A stretch of 11,393 nt of DNA from an uncultured Acidobacteriota bacterium (GTDB lineage: Bacteria > Acidobacteriota > Thermoanaerobaculia > Gp7-AA8): positions 1 through 11,393 of the forward strand of contig CAMPKJ010000161.1 in assembly GCA_946887105.1 (NCBI GenBank). The letters are read 5' to 3'. The notes beneath the pieces are model-generated. The model made no database searches and was not told the origin of the DNA. It saw only the letters and a list, made by a program, of their open reading frames with translations. This document shows, piece after piece, positions 6,089 through 11,393 of this stretch. Positions within the stretch are counted from its first letter, which is position 1. Every line of letters begins with the position of its first letter. The translations under genes and the position numbers were made by a program.

Positions 6089-6934
6089 TTGAATCGACGA
6101 ACTCTTCTGGCTGCCGTAATGGCGCTCGTGCTGGTGCCGCACGCACATGCGGGCACGTGGCTCAAGACCGTTGCCGCGGCGCAGAAAGTGGCGAAGGAGA
6201 AGAAACAGCTCATCCTCGTCGACATGTTCGCCGAGTGGTGCGGCTGGTGCCATCGCTTCGAGCGCGAGGTTTTCCCGTCCAAGGCATTCCAGGATGCGAC
6301 CGCCGATCTGGTGCTGCTCCGCCTCAATACCGAGGACGGTAAAGAGGGGACGCAGATGTCGCGGAAGTTCGGCGTGACGTCGCTGCCGACCTTCCTCCTG
6401 CTCACGCCGGAGCTCACCTCCGCGGGTCAGATCCGCGGCTATTCACCGCCGGGCCCGTTCGCGCAGAAGCTGAAGGAGACGCGGAACGCGCACACGACCT
6501 TCATGCAGCGCGTGAAGAACGAGGGCAAGATCTCCAAGGACTACTTCCAGCGCCTGGCGCTGGCGAAGGAGTTCAGCGAGCGCAGTGATTACGCTTCGGC
6601 CGAGGTGCGGCTCCGCAAGCTGATGACGGAGAAAGGCGTGCCGGCCGCCGTGCGCGATCAGGCGTATTACGAGCTCGCCGTCGCGTACGCGCTGCAGAAC
6701 AAGCTCACCGAATCGCAGAAGATCATCCGCGAGCTGCTCATGCTCAGTCGTTTCGGTGAGGCCGTCGAGCGCGCGCGCCTGCTGCTCGGACAGACCTACA
6801 TGCAGCAGGGCAATCTGGTCGGCGCCCGCGATGAGTTCCGCAACTTCAAGGACCTCTTCCCCGAATCGCCGCTGCTCGCGAACATCGAGCGGGTATTGCC
6901 GGAGCTCGAGAAGCGCCTCGGCAGCAAGGATTGA
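6089..6934 (+). CDS. Exported thioredoxin-fold protein with C-terminal TPR-like helices
   Basis: Predicted periplasmic thiol protein of 281 aa. A signal peptide covers residues 1-21 (MNRRTLLAAVMALVLVPHAHA), with likely cleavage after AHA. The thioredoxin domain follows (about 25-130). Its active site is EWCGWCHRFE (Cys51, Cys54), and Pro100 in SLPTF is the expected cis-proline. The rest (about 145-280) is helical with TPR-like spacing: AYYELAVAYALQNKLTESQK, then ARLLLGQTYMQQGNLVGARD. CGWC with a reducing-type thioredoxin-like fold suggests a reductase or a DsbD-dependent partner rather than an oxidase. dsbD begins 25 nt downstream on the same strand, supporting electron supply from DsbD. The TTG start is chosen for its ribosome site and signal peptide. 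The client protein is unknown; TPRs could hold a partner. Confidence 0.88.
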   Translation: MNRRTLLAAVMALVLVPHAHAGTWLKTVAAAQKVAKEKKQLILVDMFAEWCGWCHRFEREVFPSKAFQDATADLVLLRLNTEDGKEGTQMSRKFGVTSLPTFLLLTPELTSAGQIRGYSPPGPFAQKLKETRNAHTTFMQRVKNEGKISKDYFQRLALAKEFSERSDYASAEVRLRKLMTEKGVPAAVRDQAYYELAVAYALQNKLTESQKIIRELLMLSRFGEAVERARLLLGQTYMQQGNLVGARDEFRNFKDLFPESPLLANIERVLPELEKRLGSKD

Positions 6935-6959
6935 CGCGCCGTCACGCCGTAACCGCAGA

Positions 6960-8720
6960 ATGAACCGACTTGCCTTTGCAGTCCTGACGTTCCTCTTCGC
7001 CGTTCCTTCTTCCTTCGCTCAGATCGGATTCTCGGGCGTCGACGCATCGCCGAAAGCGACCATCACCGGATCGCTGCACCAGCGCAACGGCGACGAAGTG
7101 GAAGGGACCATCACCGCCACGATCGCCGAGGGGTGGCACGTCAACTCGAATACGCCGTCGGAGGAGTTCGCGATCCCGACCGTGCTCGAGCTCGACGCCA
7201 CGACGGCGGAGCTGACCGGCAATCCCCGGTATCCGGCGCACGAGATGAAGGCGTTCGAGTTCACCGGCGGCAAGCCGCTGGCGGTGTACGAGGGAACGTT
7301 CCCGATCGCGTTCCGCGCGAAGCTGAAGCCGGGCGCGACGAAATTGGCCGCGGTGCTGAAATATCAGGCGTGCAGCGATACCGTGTGTTTGCCGCCGAAT
7401 CGCGCTACCGCGGACATCGACATCGACAAACTCTCCGCGGCGCCTGTCGCTGCGCCGGCGGCATCCTCGAAGAACTTCACGTCGCTTTCCGATGCGCCGA
7501 AAGGAGCGCAGCCGAAAAAATCGCTGCTGTCCTCCGACGTCGGCGGCACGCTTGCGTCGCGCGGGTTGCCGCTCACGCTGCTGGCGATCTTCGTCCTCGG
7601 GCTGGCGCTGAACCTCACGCCGTGCGTCTATCCGCTGATCCCGATCACGATCGGCTACTTCAGCCAGCAGAGCGGTACGAGCCGGGGACGCCGCGTGGCG
7701 CTGTCGACGCTGTACGTGCTCGGCATCGCCATCACGTATTCGGCGCTTGGCGTGTTTTCGGCGCTTTCCGGAAAGCTGTTCGGCGCCTGGCTGCAGCATC
7801 CGGCCGTGCTGGTGTTCTTCGCGCTGCTGATGCTGGTGATGGCGTCGTCGATGTTCGGCGCGTTCGAGCTGAGCGTTCCGCAGTTCATCTCGAAGCGTTC
7901 CGGCGGACAGGCGGGACTGGCGGGCGCGCTGACCATGGGTCTGGTGATCGGCATCGTCGCGGCGCCGTGCGTCGGTCCGTTCGTGATCTCGCTGATCGCG
8001 CTCGTGAGCAGTCTCCAGAGCCCGTTCCTCGGCTTCCTGATGTTTTTCGTCCTGGCCCTCGGCCTCGGACTGCCGTATCTCTTCCTCGGCATCTTCTCGT
8101 CGTCCGCGACCGCGCTCCCGCGCTCCGGCATGTGGATGGTGCAGGTGAAGAAAGCGATGGGCTTCATCCTCATCGCCATGGCGTTCTACTTCCTGCGTCC
8201 GCTGATCGGCGATCTCGCGTTCCAGTACGGCGTCGCAGCCAGTCTCTTGATCGGTGCGGCGTTTCTCTTCTTCTCGCGCACACCCGGGGCGCCGGTGTGG
8301 CGCATTGCCATTGCCGTGCTGCTGCTGATCGGCGGCGTCGCGTTTGCGATTCCGCGCAAGCATCACGCCACGGTGCAGTGGCAGAAGTACGATGCCTCCG
8401 CGCTCACTGCGGCGCGTTCGGCCGGCAAGCCGGTGGTGATCGACTTCTACGCGGACTGGTGCCTGCCGTGCAAGGAGTTGGACGAGAATACGTTCACCGA
8501 TCCACGAGTGGTGAGCGAGCTCGATCGCTTCGTGCGCGTGAAGGCGGACCTCACCGCCGCGGAAGACGCGACCACGAAGGCGCTCACGAAGCAGTACGCG
8601 ATCCTCGGCGTCCCGACGATCGTGTTCATCGACGCGAAAGGCAACGAATCCGCGAGCGCACGTCTGACCGGCTTCGAGCCGGCGGACGCATTTCTGAAGC
8701 GCGCGCAGAGCGTGAAGTGA
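6960..8720 (+). CDS. dsbD: Thiol:disulfide interchange protein DsbD
   Basis: Inner-membrane reductant conductor moving electrons from cytoplasmic thioredoxin to periplasmic thiol proteins. At 586 aa it has all three classical parts. A signal peptide (1-20) precedes an N-terminal immunoglobulin-like alpha domain with Cys138 and Cys143 (YQACSDTVCLPP). A CcdA-like membrane domain (about 203-460, eight or so helices) carries Cys222 in NLTPCVYPLIPI and Cys337 in VAAPCVGPF. A C-terminal thioredoxin domain carries Cys501 and Cys504 (ADWCLPCK) and cis-Pro552 in GVPT. These six are the only cysteines. The start ATG 6960 lacks a strong ribosome site but gives a clean signal peptide. It sits between the thioredoxin-TPR gene (25 nt upstream) and yhbY (5 nt downstream), so cotranscription is likely. 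Confidence 0.97.
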   Translation: MNRLAFAVLTFLFAVPSSFAQIGFSGVDASPKATITGSLHQRNGDEVEGTITATIAEGWHVNSNTPSEEFAIPTVLELDATTAELTGNPRYPAHEMKAFEFTGGKPLAVYEGTFPIAFRAKLKPGATKLAAVLKYQACSDTVCLPPNRATADIDIDKLSAAPVAAPAASSKNFTSLSDAPKGAQPKKSLLSSDVGGTLASRGLPLTLLAIFVLGLALNLTPCVYPLIPITIGYFSQQSGTSRGRRVALSTLYVLGIAITYSALGVFSALSGKLFGAWLQHPAVLVFFALLMLVMASSMFGAFELSVPQFISKRSGGQAGLAGALTMGLVIGIVAAPCVGPFVISLIALVSSLQSPFLGFLMFFVLALGLGLPYLFLGIFSSSATALPRSGMWMVQVKKAMGFILIAMAFYFLRPLIGDLAFQYGVAASLLIGAAFLFFSRTPGAPVWRIAIAVLLLIGGVAFAIPRKHHATVQWQKYDASALTAARSAGKPVVIDFYADWCLPCKELDENTFTDPRVVSELDRFVRVKADLTAAEDATTKALTKQYAILGVPTIVFIDAKGNESASARLTGFEPADAFLKRAQSVK

Positions 8721-8725
8721 GAATC

Positions 8726-9016
8726 ATGGCTGTCCTGACATCGAAGCAACGCCAGTACCTCCGCGGCCTCGCTCACCCACTCGCGCCGGTCGTGCGCGTG
8801 GGAAAAGCGGGCGTGACCGAGTCGGTCATCGCGGAGACGAAGAAATCGCTCGACGCGCACGAGCTCATCAAAGTGCGCATCGAAGCCGACGACCGCAAAG
8901 CCGCCGCCGAAACGCTCGCCGCAGGAACGGACGCGCAGATCGCAGGTCTGGTGGGAAAAGTCGCGATCCTGTATCGCGAACGCGACGAGGAACCGGAGAT
9001 CGAGCTGCCGGGGTGA
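8726..9016 (+). CDS. yhbY: Ribosome assembly RNA-binding protein YhbY (CRM domain)
   Basis: Small cytoplasmic CRS1/YhbY-type RNA-binding protein of 96 aa, the usual size. In E. coli YhbY associates with pre-50S ribosomes. The single CRM domain fills the protein: TSKQRQYLRGLAHPLAPVVR at the start, the KH-like GKAG loop at residues 26-29, then VIAETKKSLDAHELIKVRI, and a C-terminal VGKVAILYRE strand. The ATG follows the dsbD stop by 5 nt, with a weak purine-rich site (GAAGTGAG) overlapping that stop, so translation is probably coupled. It is the last gene of this run; the next gene converges from the right with its stop 20 nt away. The coupling to a redox operon has no obvious functional reason. 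Confidence 0.94.
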   Translation: MAVLTSKQRQYLRGLAHPLAPVVRVGKAGVTESVIAETKKSLDAHELIKVRIEADDRKAAAETLAAGTDAQIAGLVGKVAILYRERDEEPEIELPG

Positions 9017-9036
9017 GGGCGGTACTTGCTAGCCGG

Positions 9037-10221
9037 CTACCTCTTCGGCGAGCCGCCGGTGTGCGCCGCGGGCACCGTCGCCGCAAGCACCGGAGTGACC
9101 GGCGGCAGCGGTTTCTCCGGCTCCGGCATGCGGAAGACCCACGTCGCCTCGACGCGTTTTCCGGTCTTCCGGTCGGTCGCCCACACCACGGCGCGGTGGT
9201 ATTTCGACTTGAGGTTGCTCAGGGCGTCGTGGAGGGTGAGCGTGATCTCGCCGCTGCGTGCGTCGTATGAATACGGCACGGTCGTGCCGAGGGAGAGCAG
9301 GGCCATGCCGACGGACTTCGGGTCGAGCGAGTCGGGGTCGGGGATCTTCGCGGAGATGGTGGTGATGCCGGGATCGAATCCGGTGCCGGGCTTCGGCGTC
9401 ATCTCGGCGAGCTGCATCGGCGTGGCGCCGAGATATCTGCGGAAGGCGGCGAAGTCCATCTTGTCGTCGATCACGAAGCGCTTCATCTTCAGCGGATCGC
9501 TGCCCTTCTTCACGCGTCCGAAGTCGCACGTCAGCGCCGCGGTGTAACCCGCTTTGGCGGCCGCCGCGGCGACGCGATCGTCGTAATCGCCGTATGGGTA
9601 GGCGAGGTACTGCACCTTCTTGCCGGAGTGCTTCTCGAGAACGCGGCGGCTCTCGGAGAGCTCCTTTTGCAGCCACACCGCGTACGCCTCGTCGCTCATC
9701 GAGCGGTGACGGCGTTTCGTGAGAAATGGATGCGTGAGCGCGTGGCTCTGGATGTCGACGCCGGCCTTTGCCATCGTGCGGATCTGTTCCCACGTCAGCG
9801 CATTCGATGTCTTGCCGATGATGTTCGGATAAATGAACACCGTGAACGGAAATTTGCGCTTCTGCAGCTCGGGAAAGGCCTCGGTGTACGTGCTGCGCCA
9901 GCCGTCGTCGATGGTGATCACCACCGCGTTCTTCGGAAGCGACGCGCGCTTGCCGCTCACGTATTCGTACACGTGCCGCAGCGGCACGACGTTGTAGCCG
10001 GTCATCTCCAGGTACCGCAGATGCTGGCGGAACGTGTCCCGGCCGATGTGCATCCGCGGCGCGGCGGGAGCCTCGACGATGTGATAGCAGAGGATTGTTG
10101 CTGTCGGGTGATCGGACGGTTCCGTTGCGACGCGTTTTTTCGGTGCCGCCGATGCTGGATCGCACAGGGCGATGGAGACGAGGATGAGGATCGAGGCCGG
10201 TAACGCGCGCCGCGCGGTCAT
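9037..10221 (-). CDS. Exported polysaccharide deacetylase (NodB domain)
   Basis: Carbohydrate esterase family 4 type metalloenzyme, predicted to remove acetyl groups from an amino-sugar polymer outside the inner membrane. The start ATG 10221 has GGGAG 4 nt upstream and opens a signal peptide (residues 1-26, cleavage near ASAA); longer in-frame starts to 10386 would bury it. The protein has 394 aa. The NodB domain (about 40-235) shows ILCYHIV, TIDDGW (catalytic base Asp105, metal ligand Asp106), SHALTHP (metal ligands His160 and His164) and AYPYGDYDD (207-215). The motif is TIDDG rather than the common TFDDG. A second domain (about 285-365) looks like a beta-sandwich, and a Pro/Ala-rich tail follows. 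The substrate may be a PNAG-like polymer or peptidoglycan and is not determined. A lipobox is not supported at Cys20. Confidence 0.93.
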   Translation of the reverse strand: MTARRALPASILILVSIALCDPASAAPKKRVATEPSDHPTATILCYHIVEAPAAPRMHIGRDTFRQHLRYLEMTGYNVVPLRHVYEYVSGKRASLPKNAVVITIDDGWRSTYTEAFPELQKRKFPFTVFIYPNIIGKTSNALTWEQIRTMAKAGVDIQSHALTHPFLTKRRHRSMSDEAYAVWLQKELSESRRVLEKHSGKKVQYLAYPYGDYDDRVAAAAAKAGYTAALTCDFGRVKKGSDPLKMKRFVIDDKMDFAAFRRYLGATPMQLAEMTPKPGTGFDPGITTISAKIPDPDSLDPKSVGMALLSLGTTVPYSYDARSGEITLTLHDALSNLKSKYHRAVVWATDRKTGKRVEATWVFRMPEPEKPLPPVTPVLAATVPAAHTGGSPKR

Positions 10222-10289
10222 GGTGCTCCCGTTCTGCAAGAGATCGAATTCGTGAATCGGCGTCGCTGCAACAATCGGACCGCTCGAAT

Positions 10290-10295
10290 ATTGTA
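10290..10295 (-). promoter_or_regulatory. Possible -10 element of the deacetylase gene
   Basis: TACAAT on the minus strand matches the sigma70 -10 consensus at 5 of 6 positions and lies about 70 nt upstream of the deacetylase ATG. No convincing -35 hexamer stands 16-18 nt further upstream, so this is a tentative call in an otherwise GC-rich divergent spacer (10222-10384). Confidence 0.35.
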
Positions 10296-10323
10296 AGACG
10301 CGTGCGGGAATCCTTCGCGCGAA

Positions 10324-10352
10324 TTGACGGTTCGGCCCGCGTGAACTAGAGT
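10324..10352 (+). promoter_or_regulatory. Sigma70-type promoter of the TPR membrane-protein gene
   Basis: TTGACG (10324-10329) and TAGAGT (10347-10352) are separated by exactly 17 bp, matching the consensus at 5 of 6 and 4 of 6 positions. Transcription would start near 10359, leaving a leader of about 25 nt that contains GGAGG at 10368-10372, 12 nt before the ATG at 10385. Confidence 0.65.
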
Positions 10353-10384
10353 CACCCCTCTTCTTACGGAGGCTTTCCCTACCC

Positions 10385-11104
10385 ATGGATCGTCAACACC
10401 GGCATGACCTCAAACATGACAAGTTCGTCGACGAGATCGGCGTGCTGTCATCGAAGGCGCGCGACAACCAGCGCATCCTGCTGCTCCTCGCGGGCGGCCT
10501 GATCGCCATCGCCGCGATCGCCTACGGCATCTTCTTCTATCTCGGCAGCAAAGAGGACAGCGCGCAGCAGGCGCTGGCCGTGGCCATCGAGACGTTCGAC
10601 GCGCCCGTCGGCGATGTGCCGGCAGACCAGCAGCAGCCGCCGCAGACCGGCCCGCGCTTCAAGACCGAGGCGGAACGCACCGCCGCCGCCGAAAAGCAGT
10701 TCAAGGACGTGCAGGCGAAGTTCTCCGGCACCGATGCCGCCGACGTGGCCGGCCTCTATCTCGCGCGCATCGCCGCCAGCCGTGGCGATACGAAGACCGC
10801 CCGTCCGCTGCTGGAGGCGTTCGTCAAGGATCAGCAGGATCACATCCTTGCCAGCGCAGCGCGCTTCAGCCTCTACCAGATGCGCATCGAGTCGGGTGAA
10901 GCGGCGCAGGTCGCCGTCGAGCTGAACGCGGAGCTCATCAAGCCGCAGCCGATGCTGCCGGGCGACTCACTGCTGGTCCTGCTCGCGCAGGCGTATGAGG
11001 CGCAGGGCGACGTGACCAAGTCGCGCGACGCATACCGCCGCATCACCACCGAGTTTCCCGAGTCGCCGTACGTGATCGAAGCGCAGCGGCGCGTGGGAGC
11101 CTGA
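10385..11104 (+). CDS. Membrane-anchored TPR protein, YfgM/TPR_21-like
   Basis: Single-pass protein of 239 aa resembling the YfgM class, whose E. coli member is an ancillary SecYEG subunit with a periplasmic TPR domain. A short charged cytoplasmic N-terminus contains KHDKFVDEIG (10-19), as commonly seen in this family. One transmembrane helix follows (about 31-53). A low-complexity Pro/Gln linker occupies about 78-92, and TPR-like helices run to the end (AGLYLARIAASRGDTKTARP, then LLAQAYEAQGDVTKSRDAYR). It has its own promoter and starts divergently from the deacetylase. A hairpin of 7-mers begins 5 bases after its TGA stop, and the following glycosyltransferase may be cotranscribed. Similar TPR anchors also serve in outer-membrane assembly or cell division, so the partner is uncertain. 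Confidence 0.85.
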   Translation: MDRQHRHDLKHDKFVDEIGVLSSKARDNQRILLLLAGGLIAIAAIAYGIFFYLGSKEDSAQQALAVAIETFDAPVGDVPADQQQPPQTGPRFKTEAERTAAAEKQFKDVQAKFSGTDAADVAGLYLARIAASRGDTKTARPLLEAFVKDQQDHILASAARFSLYQMRIESGEAAQVAVELNAELIKPQPMLPGDSLLVLLAQAYEAQGDVTKSRDAYRRITTEFPESPYVIEAQRRVGA

Positions 11105-11109
11105 CAAAA

Positions 11110-11175
11110 GAGTGAAGGGTGAAGAGTGAAGTGTGAACGACACTCTTTTCACTCTTCACCCTTCACTCTTCACCC
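11110..11175. repeat. Inverted array of 7-mers forming a long hairpin
   Basis: The left arm has four 7-mers: GAGTGAA, GGGTGAA, GAGTGAA, GTGTGAA (11110-11137). The right arm has TTCACTC, TTCACCC, TTCACTC, TTCACCC (11148-11175). The first three left units pair perfectly with the first three right units, giving a 21-bp stem (11110-11130 with 11148-11168) and a 17-nt loop. It starts 5 bases after the TPR gene stop. The right arm is in frame with the following glycosyltransferase and seems to be translated. Confidence 0.9.
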
Positions 11176-11393
11176 TTAGTCTTCTCATCCTCGCCGCCTG
11201 GCTGATGGCCCTCGGCAGGACCATCATCAACCTCGCACTCGTGCCGCGGCTGCGCGCGCGTGCGGTTCCCGCGGGTGAAGTCCCGCTGGTCTCCGTGATC
11301 GTTCCCGCGCGCGACGAGGAACGCGCCATCGAGCGCACCGTGCGCGCGTTTCTCGCGCAGACGTGGCCCGCGCTCGAAGTGATCGTCGTCGAC
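11133..11393 (+). CDS. Membrane-associated family 2 glycosyltransferase, 5' part
   Basis: The N-terminal 87 aa are visible; the gene runs off the window. The frame shows an N-terminal hydrophobic segment (about residues 11-36, with LSLLILAAWLMALG), then a basic stretch (PRLRARA). The start of a GT-A fold follows, VSVIVPARDEE at 53-63 and LEVIVVD at the end, where nucleotide-sugar-binding Asp residues are expected. This matches GT2 enzymes that move a sugar from a nucleotide donor to a membrane or lipid acceptor. The only upstream in-frame start is GTG 11133, inside the 7-mer hairpin; ATG 11205 is the alternative but would cut away half of the membrane segment. Neither has a strong ribosome site. 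The acceptor is unknown. Confidence 0.82.
   Translation, partial: MNDTLFTLHPSLFTLSLLILAAWLMALGRTIINLALVPRLRARAVPAGEVPLVSVIVPARDEERAIERTVRAFLAQTWPALEVIVVD

Noticed and set aside
6942..8366. Long minus-strand open frame (474 codons) opposite dsbD
   Set aside because: The product is an Arg/Glu/His-rich antisense shadow of the hydrophobic DsbD sequence, with no recognisable domain or ribosome site.
9030..9039. Perfect palindrome TAGCCGGCTA between yhbY and the deacetylase stop as terminator or operator
   Set aside because: It is only 10 bp, has no loop or T-tract, and overlaps the deacetylase stop codon; chance is likely in this GC-rich DNA.
1..11393. tRNA, rRNA or riboswitch genes
   Set aside because: No tRNA cloverleaf, rRNA stretch or recognisable riboswitch core was seen. 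The noncoding space is small and mostly filled by the repeats described.

Overview
The window is high-GC chromosomal DNA of a diderm (Gram-negative-type) bacterium. It encodes a penicillin-binding protein 1C, a three-domain DsbD, a cardiolipin-synthase-type phospholipase D and a YhbY protein. Two tandem Ku genes, a RAYT transposase flanked by REP palindromes, and hairpins built from 7-8 bp units fit a soil lineage such as Acidobacteriota. That placement is an inference from gene content, not a phylogenetic result.

Layout, left to right. (1) Bases 1-1286: 3' part of pbpC, running in from outside the window. (2) Bases 1290-1954: a RAYT/REP cassette that fills nearly all the space between two convergent genes. 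Its transposase gene is broken by one frameshift near base 1715 and its ends carry an identical 26-bp inverted sequence. (3) Bases 1961-3223, minus strand: a membrane-anchored HKD phospholipase D. (4) Bases 3227-5149, plus strand: a compact three-gene operon encoding a small four-CxxC protein, Ku-1 and Ku-2, with each gene overlapping the next. Its start lies 3 nt from the phospholipase start. (5) Bases 5151-5247: an intergenic hairpin of 8-mers. (6) Bases 5277-6020: a peptidase C26 (PuuD-like) amidohydrolase. (7) Bases 6089-9016: exported thioredoxin-TPR protein, DsbD and YhbY in tight succession. (8) Bases 9037-10221, minus strand: exported polysaccharide deacetylase. (9) Bases 10385-11104: membrane-anchored TPR protein with a visible sigma70-type promoter. 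(10) Bases 11110-11175: a second hairpin, of 7-mers. Its right arm reads directly into (11) a partial family 2 glycosyltransferase that runs off the end.

The genes fall into functional groups. Cell-envelope functions are peptidoglycan synthesis, cardiolipin-type lipid synthesis, polysaccharide deacetylation, a glycosyltransferase and periplasmic thiol redox. DNA double-strand-break repair is represented by the two Ku proteins and possibly the zinc protein; no LigD is present in the window. DsbD and the adjacent CGWC thioredoxin-TPR protein probably form an electron-transfer pair across the inner membrane.

The least ordinary items are the two hairpins, which share one construction rule but use unrelated unit sequences, and the small zinc-type gene translationally coupled to twin Ku genes. 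No wholly new multi-gene system is evident; these are leads.
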